Below are positions 18,854 to 27,371 of a stretch of 64,000 nt of DNA, in pieces. Origin of the DNA: Arsukibacterium sp. MJ3 (GTDB lineage Bacteria; Pseudomonadota; Gammaproteobacteria; Enterobacterales; Alteromonadaceae); the NCBI RefSeq assembly GCF_000987765.1, contig NZ_LAHP01000005.1, positions 124,001-188,000 on the forward strand, in the 5' to 3' direction. The position numbers and the translations under genes are program-made. The notes below the pieces were generated by a model. The model was given only the letters and a program-made list of their open reading frames with translations, was not told the origin of the DNA and made no database searches. The stretch's first letter is position 1; each line of letters opens with the position of its first letter.

Positions 18854-21028
18854 TTAGCTCAAATCGACTGGATCAACATCCAGTTGCCACTTTACCTGAC
18901 GGCTTAATGGCCAGCTTTGCAACTCAGCTAGTAAAATATTCAGCGCCTGATGCAGTGCAGGACGCTGTTTACTGTATAGCTGTAGCTGCCAGCGATACTT
19001 GCCAGCGCGCTTTTCCATTGGTGAGCTAAGCGGACCCAATAGCTCCAGCCCTGGCAACGTTTTCGCCAGAGCGGCCAGCTGAGCTAACCATTGCTGACAC
19101 AGCGCCCCTTGCAGCGCTTCAGCCCGAAATAAAGCCAAATGCTGCCACGGTGGTAGTCGGGTTTGCTGGCGTTCGAGTAGGGCGCTGCGGGCAAATGAGG
19201 CATACCCATTTTGTATAATGTCTTGTAGCAAGGCATGCTCGGGGTAATTCGTTTGCAGCAACACCGAGCCAGGGTTGCTGCCGCGTCCGGCTCGCCCGGC
19301 AACCTGAGTCAGCAACTGTGCTAATTGTTCTGGCGCCCGGAAGTCGCTGCTGTACAAGGCGCCGTCAACATCGACGATTACCACCAGCGTAACAAAAGGG
19401 AAATGATGACCTTTTGCCAGCATCTGGGTACCCAGTATTAGCCGTGGCCCGGGTTGGTTAATGCTGTCAAGTGCACTGTGTAAAGCGCCCTTGCGCCTGG
19501 TGGTATCCCGATCAAGTCGGGTAATAGCAACCTCAGGAAACAGTTGTTGTAAATTCTCTTCCAGTTGCTCAGTACCCTGGCCAACCGGTGCCAATCTGGC
19601 ACTGCCACATTGCTTACATTGTCGTGGCACGGCTTTCGTCGCGCCGCAGTGGTGGCAAACCAACTGACGACTTTGTTTGTGGTAGGTGGTAAAGGCACTG
19701 CAACGATGGCATTCGGTTAGCCAACCACATTCCTGGCAACTCAGCGCTGGCGCAAAGCCTCGCCGGTTTAAAAATAACATCACCTGCATGCCTTGCTGCA
19801 GTTGCTGGCGCATATATTGTAACGTTTGGCTGGCCAAACCAAACTGCAGCACCTGTTGTTTTAAATCGACCAGTTGATAGCGCGGCATAGCCTGGCCACC
19901 TGCACGATTATGTAAAGTAAGTGCAATAAACCGCTGTTGCTGGCAGTTATAAATACTCTCAAGTGATGGTGTGGCGGAGCCAAGCAAAATAGGGCAGTGT
20001 TCAATGGCGGCGCGTTTAATCGCCAAGTCTCTGGCATGGTATCGAAAACCGTCTTGTTGTTTTAACGACTGATCATGCTCTTCATCAATAATAATTAAGC
20101 CGAGTTTGGCAAAAGGTAAAAATAACGCCGAACGCGTACCAATAACAATAGCGGTACTGCCTGCCTGGGTTTGGCGCCAACAGTTCAGGCGCTCGGTGTC
20201 AGTCAGGTTTGAGTGCCAGCATAACACTGGCGCCTGAAAGCGGCTCTGAAAGCGTGCCAGCGTTTGGGGTGTAAGACCAATTTCCGGTACAATTACTAAT
20301 ACTTGCTGACCGGTATCAAGCAAAGGAGCGATAGCCTGCAGATAAACCTCGGTCTTGCCAGAGCCGGTAACGCCTTCCAGTAACAAGCACTTAAAACCGT
20401 TTGCCGCCTGGTTAATGGCCGTAACCGCTAGCGCCTGATCTGCCGTTAATTGCAGCGCTGGCTGTTTTAGCCCTTGCTGATTAAACGGCTTTAGTGGCAA
20501 AATCTGCCGTGTAGTCAAGCCTTTAGCTTGTAATTGGTTAAGCGTTTGGCGGGAATGACTGCTTAACAGTTCGCTTTCAGGTAGCGGGCCGTCTTTTAAC
20601 GTTTGCCACAATGCCAGCTGGCGGGCGGAGCGTTTAAAATCGTTGGTTGTCGCGATGTAGCCGGTGTCGGTTAACTGCCAGGCGTATTGCTGATAGTCTG
20701 CCAGGTTTTTACCTTCCCGCAGCAGTGCCGGTAGCGCAGCTGTTAATACTTCACCTAACGGATGATGGTAATAATCAGCGGCAAACGACAGAAGCTGACG
20801 CAGTTTTTCCGTTAATACCGGTTGCTGGTCGACAACCCCAATAACTGGTTTTAACTGAGCAAGCGGATAATGGTCAACCGGGTTAAGTTGCCAGGCAATA
20901 CCAATTAATTCCCGCTTGCCAAAGGGAACCCGCAGCCGGCTGCCAATAGTTACTTGCTGGTTGGCATTGAGCAAATAATCAAAGTGTTGCCGCAGGGGCA
21001 AAGGCAGTGCAACGCGAATAACAGACAC
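18854..21028 (-). CDS. priA: Primosomal protein N' (replication restart helicase PriA)
   Basis: 724 residues, close to the E. coli 732. A superfamily 2 DNA helicase that restarts collapsed replication forks. The N-terminal DNA-binding domain begins VIRVALPLPLRQHFDYLL; Walker A is EGVTGSGKTEVYLQ (about residue 218), the DEEH box is IIDEEHDQS, and the zinc-binding insertion has the paired cysteines CQECGWLTECHRC and CHHCGATKAVPRQCKQCG (about 430-480). The C-terminal helicase half carries LDRDTTRRKG and QVAGRAGRG. It precedes the ftsN-like gene by 72 bases and is divergent from rpmE, an arrangement also seen in enterics. Confidence 0.97.
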   Translation of the reverse strand: MSVIRVALPLPLRQHFDYLLNANQQVTIGSRLRVPFGKRELIGIAWQLNPVDHYPLAQLKPVIGVVDQQPVLTEKLRQLLSFAADYYHHPLGEVLTAALPALLREGKNLADYQQYAWQLTDTGYIATTNDFKRSARQLALWQTLKDGPLPESELLSSHSRQTLNQLQAKGLTTRQILPLKPFNQQGLKQPALQLTADQALAVTAINQAANGFKCLLLEGVTGSGKTEVYLQAIAPLLDTGQQVLVIVPEIGLTPQTLARFQSRFQAPVLCWHSNLTDTERLNCWRQTQAGSTAIVIGTRSALFLPFAKLGLIIIDEEHDQSLKQQDGFRYHARDLAIKRAAIEHCPILLGSATPSLESIYNCQQQRFIALTLHNRAGGQAMPRYQLVDLKQQVLQFGLASQTLQYMRQQLQQGMQVMLFLNRRGFAPALSCQECGWLTECHRCSAFTTYHKQSRQLVCHHCGATKAVPRQCKQCGSARLAPVGQGTEQLEENLQQLFPEVAITRLDRDTTRRKGALHSALDSINQPGPRLILGTQMLAKGHHFPFVTLVVIVDVDGALYSSDFRAPEQLAQLLTQVAGRAGRGSNPGSVLLQTNYPEHALLQDIIQNGYASFARSALLERQQTRLPPWQHLALFRAEALQGALCQQWLAQLAALAKTLPGLELLGPLSSPMEKRAGKYRWQLQLYSKQRPALHQALNILLAELQSWPLSRQVKWQLDVDPVDLS

Positions 21029-21182
21029 AGCTTAAATCCTTTAAGTTTAACCAGCCTTAGTGTAAGGTGCTGTTTGGCTGCTGCCAAGTAAAACAAAGCG
21101 GCAAATAGGTGGGTTTGCCAGTTGAAACTTTGATGGCTATCTATTAAGCTACGCGCCCTTAATAAACTGTAATTACGTATGG

Positions 21183-21206
21183 TGTCTGGCACATGATGAC
21201 CAGATA
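21183..21206 (+). promoter_or_regulatory. Hairpin in the rpmE leader
   Basis: TGTCTGG (21183-21189) can pair with CCAGATA (21200-21206, one G-T wobble) across a 10-base loop, ending 16 bases before the rpmE ribosome binding site (GAGG at 21222). Autoregulation of rpmE by L31 binding to its leader has been reported in enterics, and this stem-loop is a candidate counterpart. The stem is only 7 bp, so this is tentative. Confidence 0.35.
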
Positions 21207-21231
21207 GCGATACGGCCTAACGAGGTAACCC

Positions 21232-21444
21232 ATGAAACCAGGTATCCACCCAGAATACAAAGAAATTACTGCAACCTGTACTTGCGGTAACACTTTTAAA
21301 ACGCACTCTGCACTGTGCAAAGATATTCACTTGGACGTATGTTCAAGCTGCCACCCGTTTTATACTGGTAAGCAGAAAGTATTAGATGTTGGCGGCCGTG
21401 TTGACCGTTTCAAAAAACGTTTTGCGGTATTGGGCAATCGTTAA
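21232..21444 (+). CDS. rpmE: 50S ribosomal protein L31, zinc-binding type
   Basis: 70 residues, the E. coli length. A small protein of the large ribosomal subunit that bridges the central protuberance to the 30S head. The four zinc ligands are present: CTC at residues 16-18 and CSSC at 37-40, marking the C+ form rather than the zinc-free YkgM paralogue. Other marks are MKPGIHPEY at the start and [22 protein letters not shown] stands 6 bases before the ATG. A strong terminator follows. Confidence 0.98.
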   Translation: MKPGIHPEYKEITATCTCGNTFKTHSALCKDIHLDVCSSCHPFYTGKQKVLDVGGRVDRFKKRFAVLGNR

Positions 21445-21481
21445 TTGGCCAAAACGCTGTGTTAAGCGTAATGCGAACATA

Positions 21482-21510
21482 AAAAAAGCACCTTTTCAGG
21501 TGCTTTTTTT
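21482..21510. terminator. Bidirectional rho-independent terminator after rpmE
   Basis: AGCACCT (21487-21493), a TTTC loop and AGGTGCT (21498-21504) form a perfect stem flanked by an A-run on the left and a T-run on the right, so the stem extends by A-T pairs and works as a terminator in either direction. Confidence 0.93.
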
Positions 21511-21993
21511 ATGTTCGCTGGTTTTTCAGCCAAAAGTCGGCATAAATAAAAAATAATAATTAATATGTTTTATTGCTAATGTTTATCTGTACATTAGCTA
21601 GACATTGGCTAAACATGCAATAACCGTTTTTACATTAAAATGCCTGTACGCCTGAATTAGTTGTGCTTTACTCCCCGTGCCGCTGTAATATTTACTGTTA
21701 TCCAGTCATAATTTTTGCAATATTAGCCAGCAGCTTTGCCACTAATCTGGCGAATAAACGCAATTTTTAATGTTATCAGTTCATTACTGGCAGCTGAAGG
21801 GCTTGGCGATTGCTGCTGAAGTTGCTATAACAACTGATACTAAGACTAAAGTGGTATGGTCAGTAAGCCTGAGCTGCGCTGTTAAGATCGTACTGTGATG
21901 CTCACGCTTCCGCTGCCAGATAAGACAAAAAAACAAAAAAACAAAAAACAAAAAACAAAAGTTACCCTCACTCATAAAAAGCAGGAAAACCAG
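21511..21993. other. Intergenic region and long leader before the malic enzyme gene
   Basis: About 480 bases with no convincing gene on either strand. It is AT-rich at the rpmE end. A small inverted repeat, AGTTG / CAACT around CTATAA, lies at 21820-21835. The last 70 bases contain a repeated A-tract (separate entry) and the ribosome binding site of the malic enzyme. An open frame exists upstream of the ATG at 21994, but its translation is a Lys/Gln-rich product of the A-tract and matches no family. No promoter could be fixed with confidence. Confidence 0.6.
21926..21960 (+). repeat. Tandem CA-tract (C followed by 6-7 A) in the malic enzyme leader
   Basis: Cytosines at 21926, 21934, 21942, 21949 and 21956 are separated by runs of six or seven A, giving five units of 7-8 bases, ending 33 bases before the ATG. 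It would make a purine-rich, unstructured mRNA leader, and such homopolymer runs are prone to length change. Confidence 0.85.
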
Positions 21994-23235
21994 ATGTCAG
22001 ATTTCAAAGAGCAAGCACTGCGCTATCATGCAGAGCCAACCCCGGGCAAAATTAGTATTGCAATTAGTAAGCCGGCAGAAACGGTAAAAGACTTAGCGCT
22101 GGCATACAGCCCAGGCGTGGCAGAGCCAGTACGCGAAATTGCTGCTGACATCGATAATGTTTATAAATACACAGCGAAAGGTAATCTGGTCGCGGTCATT
22201 ACCAACGGTACGGCTATTCTTGGTTTGGGTAATTTAGGCCCGATGGCCTCCAAGCCAGTAATGGAAGGCAAAGCGCTATTATTTAAGCGTTTTGCGAATA
22301 TTGATTCGATTGACATTGAGGTAAGCCATCGCACCACCGAAGAGTTTATTAATACCGTTGCCAATATCGCTGATACCTTTGGTGGTATTAATCTGGAAGA
22401 TATTAAAGCGCCAGAGTGTTTTGAAATTGAAAAAGAGCTGATTAAGCGTTGTAAAATACCGGTATTTCATGATGATCAACACGGTACTGCCATTGTGACC
22501 GCCGCGGGTATGTTAAACGCACTGGAAATTCAGGGTAAAGACATCAGAAATGCTATTATTGTCTGCTTGGGTGCTGGTGCTGCAGCCATTGCTTGTATGG
22601 AGTTATTGATTAAATGTGGCGCGCAGCGCGAGCACATTTATATGCTGGACACTAAAGGGGTTATACATACCCGGCGTGATGATTTAAACCAGTATAAACT
22701 GCTATTTGCCAATAATACTGACAAACGCACACTGCAAGATGCACTGAGTGGCGCGGATGTGTTTGTCGGGGTGTCTGGGCCCGATATACTGCCGCCCGAA
22801 GCCTTAAAGCTAATGGCACCTAATCCGATTGTGTTTGCCTGCTCTAACCCCGATCCGGAAATTAAACCGGAACTGGCCCATGCTGCGCGAAATGATCTCA
22901 TTATGGCTACCGGTCGCTCTGATTACCCTAATCAGGTAAATAACGTGCTGTGTTTTCCGTTTATTTTCCGCGGTGCTCTGGATGTTAGGGCCAGTGTGAT
23001 TAATGATGAAATGAAAATTGCTGCAGTTAACGCCATTCGCGCTATTGCCAAAGAGCCGGTACCGGCTGAAGTATTACAAGCCGCGCAAATAGATAAGTTG
23101 GCATTTGGTAAAGCGTATATTATTCCCAAGCCAATGGACCCAAGGTTGTTGCCCCGTGTTGCCCGCGCAGTGGCAGAAGCCGCCATAGCCTCGGGTGTGG
23201 CCAGGATTGACTTGCCAGAGAATTATTATCAATAG
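21994..23235 (+). CDS. Malic enzyme, single-domain oxaloacetate-decarboxylating malate dehydrogenase
   Basis: 413 residues from the ATG at 21994, chosen because AGGA stands upstream and the protein then starts MSDFKEQALRYHAEPTPGKI as in the family. It converts malate to pyruvate and CO2 with reduction of NAD(P). Visible marks are SPGVAEPVREIA, the tyrosine/lysine region VYKYTAKGNLVAVITNGTAILGLGN, the metal-binding FHDDQHGTAIV, the nucleotide fold CLGAGAAAIACMELL and FACSNPDPEI. It resembles the N-terminal part of E. coli MaeB but lacks the phosphotransacetylase-like C-terminal half. Cofactor preference cannot be read with certainty. The rpmE / malic enzyme neighbourhood recurs in related genera. 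Two terminator-like hairpins follow. Confidence 0.93.
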   Translation: MSDFKEQALRYHAEPTPGKISIAISKPAETVKDLALAYSPGVAEPVREIAADIDNVYKYTAKGNLVAVITNGTAILGLGNLGPMASKPVMEGKALLFKRFANIDSIDIEVSHRTTEEFINTVANIADTFGGINLEDIKAPECFEIEKELIKRCKIPVFHDDQHGTAIVTAAGMLNALEIQGKDIRNAIIVCLGAGAAAIACMELLIKCGAQREHIYMLDTKGVIHTRRDDLNQYKLLFANNTDKRTLQDALSGADVFVGVSGPDILPPEALKLMAPNPIVFACSNPDPEIKPELAHAARNDLIMATGRSDYPNQVNNVLCFPFIFRGALDVRASVINDEMKIAAVNAIRAIAKEPVPAEVLQAAQIDKLAFGKAYIIPKPMDPRLLPRVARAVAEAAIASGVARIDLPENYYQ

Positions 23236-23261
23236 CAGCCATTAAGTCTGCTGGTTTTTTT
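23234..23261 (+). terminator. Possible weak terminator at the malic enzyme stop
   Basis: AGCAG (23234-23238) and CTGCT (23248-23252) can pair and are followed by GG and seven T. The stem is only 5 bp and overlaps the stop codon. Confidence 0.4.
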
Positions 23262-23281
23262 ACGCTGTAATTAATTACCCC

Positions 23282-23320
23282 GATGCTCTGGTTATTTAGC
23301 GACAGAGTATCAGGTTTTTT
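23282..23320 (+). terminator. Terminator after the malic enzyme gene
   Basis: GATGCTCTG (23282-23290) pairs with CAGAGTATC (23303-23311) with one G-T wobble across a 12-base loop and is followed by AGG and eight T. It lies 46 bases past the malic enzyme stop, before the convergent unknown membrane gene. Confidence 0.7.
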
Positions 23321-23339
23321 TTAGCGATAGCGTTAGTCG

Positions 23340-25217
23340 TTAGTCTATGCTTTGTGCTAACGGCAAGGCTGCGCTGGCATCAGCATCTTGCTGTGGGGTG
23401 GCGAGAGTCGTGTTGTCGGCTGTTACCGGCATAGCACGGGATTGTTGGTTTATTTGATGAATTTGGTTGGTGTTAGCCAAGTCTTGTTCATTTTTAATAC
23501 TGGCAATAGTTTCACGATCAGAGAAGAAGCTGCGAATATCATCAATAATGGACTGCATCTCTCGTGGGTTATCATTCATCTCTAAAATGTGTCTGGGATG
23601 CTCAACGTTTTTGGCTCCACTGTCTGCAAACGTACTGGACATAATACGTGAGCTGATAATCCACGGTGTTAAAGATGAACGCATCACATAGTTTTCAGAG
23701 GCTGTTGAATCGTAAATACCTTTACCGGTTGTCAGTTTGCTTTCGGTATAAGTGCCTTCACATTTTAAATAGACTAACAGTGAATTAAAGTTAAGTTCTG
23801 CCCAGAAAGTATGGCTGTAGTTCTGTAATAAACGCCCAAAGCTATGACAAATTAACCAGCTAAATAATAAGCTTAAAATAAACTGGCTTTCGTTAAACAA
23901 TTGTATAGCCAGTTGCTCAGCTGCAGCACTGTTGTCTCTGCTATTACTTAACGCAGTAAATAATGCTAATACGTCTTTTGCTTCAAACATTAGGTAAAAC
24001 AAAATGAGCGGGCCAACGAAAAGTAATACCTGACCAATCGCAGTGGCAATAATGCGTAATTGTTTAAATAAAACGGTGTGAGTCAACGGCGCATATTCTG
24101 GCTGAGTTTCAACCATCATTTCGCCACTAAAGTTACCTTTACTTTCCGACTGTTCGTTTAAGTTAGGGTTTAACTCGCGATAGACTCGATTAGGGATTTC
24201 CTTATAACGACGATTTGCCATTACGATATTATCAATATTGACAAATAACTCGCGCGGATGAATATTCTCCTGCCAATTTGCACGATACTCCGCCACTTTG
24301 GTTTGTGCCTCAACCAAAGCCGTTCTCTGTTTTAATAAAATAAAAATTAAACCAGCGCTAATAGCAGCAAATGCTAGTACCAACAATAACTGTGGTAGTA
24401 AGGCAAAGCTTTCTAAAGCAGATAATTCCAAGCGGGAAACCACTTGCGCAATATCCGGTTGTTGGAGTAAATAGTTAATGGTAAAGCCTAAAATTACCGG
24501 TGCTAAAATGGCAAAAGTCATGATTTTGGCCAGCTTAAGCGTGCCTTGGGTTTCAATGGTACGTTCGGCATTGCGATAAACAGTACTGGCTGTGCGCCAG
24601 GTTAGAATTAAATAGACTACTAAAAAAAACGAGAAAAGGGGTAATAAAATATCGCCTGTTGTGCCGACTAAACCGGTCAAGCAAACAAAAGCTGTTAATG
24701 CATAAGCAATTAATGCGACACCAGTAGCAATAATGGCACCAGAAAAACGTTGCGCCAGATTTCGTAGTGGGTAGGGTAAAAATATTAGCTTAGTCACTAT
24801 CGTATGAACGAAGCGTGAAATAAAGCCATCAGGCTCAACAAAGGTTTTATTCTTGCGGCCCATGAGCATTTCTTCTAAATCAATGCTTTTATAATGTGGG
24901 GTTTCTAGCTTAGCGGTTTCCCGTTCTGATTTACTGTAGTTTGGCGCAAGCGACGTTGGCACACTTCGGCCGACAAAGAAGCGGAACATTTGAAAAACAC
25001 CACCGCCTAATGCTCTGAGGCCACCGGATAATAACAGGAAACCAACACCGGCATAAATCCAGGCTAGCACTTTGTCTTGTTGAACCACGCTAATAACTTG
25101 TAGCAGCGGATAAACCCCTAACAGGGTAATTAAAAAGCCCCTGACTGCTCTAAACAGCCCCTCTACTTTAAAGGGGTTGCGGATCCCTAAGGATTCACTG
25201 CCATAATCATAGGCCAT
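23340..25217 (-). CDS. Polytopic membrane protein of unknown family
   Basis: 625 residues that I do not recognise. Eight hydrophobic segments are visible at about residues 26-45, 49-70, 159-182, 189-206, 229-252, 271-296, 389-410 and 445-464. Three soluble parts stand out: a loop at 80-155, a polar 90-residue part at 297-388 that starts with a charged helix (LLKQRTALVEAQTKVAEYRANW), and a C-terminal domain from 470 to the end with FWAELNFNSLLVYLKCEG and ENYVMRSSLTPWIISSRIMS, then a low-complexity Gln/Ala/Asp tail. There are no Walker, kinase, GGDEF or transporter motifs. The ATG has AGGAAG 6 bases upstream. It is transcribed away from the GlgC-like gene end, 198 bases away, and converges on the malic enzyme gene. 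Expression looks normal; function unknown. Confidence 0.85.
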   Translation of the reverse strand: MAYDYGSESLGIRNPFKVEGLFRAVRGFLITLLGVYPLLQVISVVQQDKVLAWIYAGVGFLLLSGGLRALGGGVFQMFRFFVGRSVPTSLAPNYSKSERETAKLETPHYKSIDLEEMLMGRKNKTFVEPDGFISRFVHTIVTKLIFLPYPLRNLAQRFSGAIIATGVALIAYALTAFVCLTGLVGTTGDILLPLFSFFLVVYLILTWRTASTVYRNAERTIETQGTLKLAKIMTFAILAPVILGFTINYLLQQPDIAQVVSRLELSALESFALLPQLLLVLAFAAISAGLIFILLKQRTALVEAQTKVAEYRANWQENIHPRELFVNIDNIVMANRRYKEIPNRVYRELNPNLNEQSESKGNFSGEMMVETQPEYAPLTHTVLFKQLRIIATAIGQVLLFVGPLILFYLMFEAKDVLALFTALSNSRDNSAAAEQLAIQLFNESQFILSLLFSWLICHSFGRLLQNYSHTFWAELNFNSLLVYLKCEGTYTESKLTTGKGIYDSTASENYVMRSSLTPWIISSRIMSSTFADSGAKNVEHPRHILEMNDNPREMQSIIDDIRSFFSDRETIASIKNEQDLANTNQIHQINQQSRAMPVTADNTTLATPQQDADASAALPLAQSID

Positions 25218-25415
25218 TACTACTTCCTTTTTTTCTTATTAAAATTTACGCTTGGCATTTTGCAGTAATTGAGTAGTATTGCAATCATTTCTGTTAACAA
25301 TTAAACGTAAAAAATAATGGCCTCTACTTAGACAGCGAGCAAGATAGAGAGCGTTTTTTGAAGCAAAAAATAATACCTAGCGCTTAAGCTCAGGTCATGT
25401 TAGGGGTAATTAGCG

Positions 25416-26378
25416 TTACTGGTCTGCTGCTAACAACGTATTCTGATAACAAGGCCTGCCACCGGCAAGGGGCGATACATTACACAACTGGTATGATAGA
25501 CGTCTTGATGTTTTGGACTGGCCACTTAGAATGGGCCAATGTTGGTTGGGTCCTTGCAGCCAATCTGGGTGATTTAATACATCTTGTTGCGCGGCGTAAT
25601 ACGCATTTAAAGTACCAACATCTCGCCAATAGCCCGCTAGTGACTGCTCGCCGGGTATGTCATTGTCAGCTAAGTTATACACATATACCGGCAGGTGTTG
25701 ATAAAGTACTGGCAAGATATGATGGCCAAAGTCAATTGGCTGGTCACGCTTCTGCTTAGCCAGTGTCTGGTATAATGCTTTGGCAGTAAACAAATAATTT
25801 CCCATCGATGCCAGTACATAACCTGGTCGGTTTGCCATGCATGGTGGCGTTTGCTGAGGTTTTTCAATAAAGCCGATCATTCTGCCAGTGTCATCAGTTT
25901 GAATAATACCAAAGTGCCGGGCATGCTCTACTGGAATGGCAACGGCGGCGACGGTGATGCCGGCTTGATGTTGCTGATGAAAACGCAGCAGTTGCCGATA
26001 GTCCATTTTATAAATATGGTCAGCACTTAACAGGGTAATATGGGTTGGCTTCAAAGAGTAGATTTGCTGAAGCTGAAAAGCCACTGCTCCTGCTGTGCCC
26101 TGAGCCAGGTCTGACGGCGCGTTGCAACAGTGCATAAAGCCTTGATGACAAAACCGGTTGGCCCAGCATTGTTGTAAATACTGTTCCAGCCCAGCCGCCT
26201 GATACTGGGTTAGTACCAGTAAGTCAGTGAAGCCAGAGTGCAATAAATTACTTAAAACAAAGTCAATTATTCTGAAGCAACCGGCAAAAGGTACCATTGG
26301 CTTAGCCCGGTGCAGGGTCAACGGTCGCAGCCGGCTGCCACAGCCGCCAGCCAGTAACACAGTTAACATACTTGACAT
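25416..26378 (-). CDS. Short GlgC-like nucleotidyltransferase lacking the beta-helix domain
   Basis: 320 residues from the ATG at 26378. It matches the catalytic half of ADP-glucose pyrophosphorylase: LLAGGCGSRLRPLT, AKPMVPFAGCFRIIDFVLSN, TQYQA, LLSADHIYKMDY, FIEKP, LASMGNYLF, DFGHHILPVL and YWRDVGTLNAYY. Typical GlgC is about 420 residues, with a C-terminal left-handed beta-helix that carries allosteric and oligomer contacts; here the protein ends soon after the catalytic domain. All three frames past the stop close within about 15 codons and show no continuation of the fold. The usual GTAD near residue 95 reads GTAG. No glgA, glgB or glgP is nearby. It may be a specialised sugar nucleotidyltransferase or a decaying copy. 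Confidence 0.75.
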   Translation of the reverse strand: MSSMLTVLLAGGCGSRLRPLTLHRAKPMVPFAGCFRIIDFVLSNLLHSGFTDLLVLTQYQAAGLEQYLQQCWANRFCHQGFMHCCNAPSDLAQGTAGAVAFQLQQIYSLKPTHITLLSADHIYKMDYRQLLRFHQQHQAGITVAAVAIPVEHARHFGIIQTDDTGRMIGFIEKPQQTPPCMANRPGYVLASMGNYLFTAKALYQTLAKQKRDQPIDFGHHILPVLYQHLPVYVYNLADNDIPGEQSLAGYWRDVGTLNAYYAAQQDVLNHPDWLQGPNQHWPILSGQSKTSRRLSYQLCNVSPLAGGRPCYQNTLLAADQ

Positions 26379-26513
26379 TATTTGCTTACTATATTGGCCG
26401 AGAATACCTTTAAGTATAGATCGGCATACTCTGCCTGGCTTGCTGTAGCTCAAACTAATAGCGTGTTTATTACTAAATGTAATTTAACACTTTATTAATA
26501 TCTGCTTTCTCAA

Positions 26514-27323
26514 TTAACGCACCTTACTGTTACGGATAATTTTATACAGCAATTCTGGCGATAACCTTGATATCCAGGCGCCTAGCCGCTCTTTAAAACC
26601 ACCAATAACAATGTAACTGTTGTCTTTTAGCAGTGCTTTTACCGCTTGCTTAGCAAATTTTTCTGCACTCATGGCGTTGGCCTGCGCGTTATCCATTTGC
26701 CCAAGGGTGCTACCATCGCCGGTTAATGCGTTAAGCGAAACATCGGTGTTAACAAAACCAGGGAATAGGGTTGCGACGCTAAGGCCCTGCTCAAACAGTT
26801 CAGCACGTAAACTATTTGCCCATAAGTGCAGTGCGGCTTTAGCAGCAGAATAACTGCCACGATACTGAGTACCCACTAAACCGGCAACACTGGAAACAAA
26901 AACGACTTTACCGCCACCGTCGGCTAATAACAGTGGCAGTGCCTGACGAGTGAGATTAATCTGGGCAAAATAATCTACTTCAAACAGCTTACGTTCGGTG
27001 GCTAGGGTGGTGTCGCTGATTAATGCCCGCTGGCTTATTCCTGCATTATTAATGAGCCAGTCCAGGCCGCCAATCTGTTGTTTAATTTCATCGATAGCCG
27101 CACTAATAGCGTCGTTGTCAGTAATGTCTAGTGGCAGCAACAGATGTTGTGCGGCATTTGGCAGACTGCTGCGCACTCGTTCCAGCTCAGTATGGCGCCT
27201 TGCACTTAAAATTAAGCGGGCGCCATCGGCCGCCAGCTCGCGGGCCAGCGCTTCGCCAATACCACCGGAGGCACCGGTGATCCAAATGACTTTGTTGTGA
27301 CCAGAGGTACTCGTCATGGTCAT
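26514..27323 (-). CDS. Short-chain dehydrogenase/reductase (DHRS7-like SDR)
   Basis: 269 residues of the classical SDR fold. The cofactor-binding TGASGGIGEALA is at about 16-27, the structural NNAG near 92, the catalytic serine in FVSSVAG and the YSAAK tyrosine-lysine pair near 157-161. An arginine at the end of the second strand (SARRH) suggests NADP(H). A C-terminal segment with a hydrophobic, basic end (LLYKIIRNSKVR) resembles DHRS7/7B-type membrane-associated SDRs. The substrate is unknown. An in-frame ATG at 27317 is an alternative start. The only Shine-Dalgarno-like sequence, AGGA, lies inside the 3' arm of a 10-bp hairpin immediately upstream. The gene lies 48 bases behind a small membrane protein gene. 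Confidence 0.88.
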   Translation of the reverse strand: MTMTSTSGHNKVIWITGASGGIGEALARELAADGARLILSARRHTELERVRSSLPNAAQHLLLPLDITDNDAISAAIDEIKQQIGGLDWLINNAGISQRALISDTTLATERKLFEVDYFAQINLTRQALPLLLADGGGKVVFVSSVAGLVGTQYRGSYSAAKAALHLWANSLRAELFEQGLSVATLFPGFVNTDVSLNALTGDGSTLGQMDNAQANAMSAEKFAKQAVKALLKDNSYIVIGGFKERLGAWISRLSPELLYKIIRNSKVR

Positions 27324-27333
27324 AATATTTTGT

Positions 27334-27360
27334 TGTCCTGTGCCAGTGTTGCACAGGACA
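27334..27360 (-). promoter_or_regulatory. 10-bp perfect hairpin covering the SDR ribosome binding site
   Basis: TGTCCTGTGC (27334-27343) and GCACAGGACA (27351-27360) are perfect inverted repeats around a 7-base loop. On the leftward mRNA the second arm reads GCACAGGACA, containing the only AGGA before the SDR start, 12 bases upstream of the ATG. There is no T-tract, so it is not an ordinary terminator. It begins 11 bases past the stop of the upstream gene. A role in translational control or coupling is inference. Confidence 0.6.
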
Positions 27361-27371
27361 TTAAGCTAGCT

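Noticed and set aside
25397-25759. 120-residue rightward frame at the end of the GlgC-like gene
   Set aside because: Antisense to the conserved DFG and YWRDVG region of the nucleotidyltransferase; no independent support.
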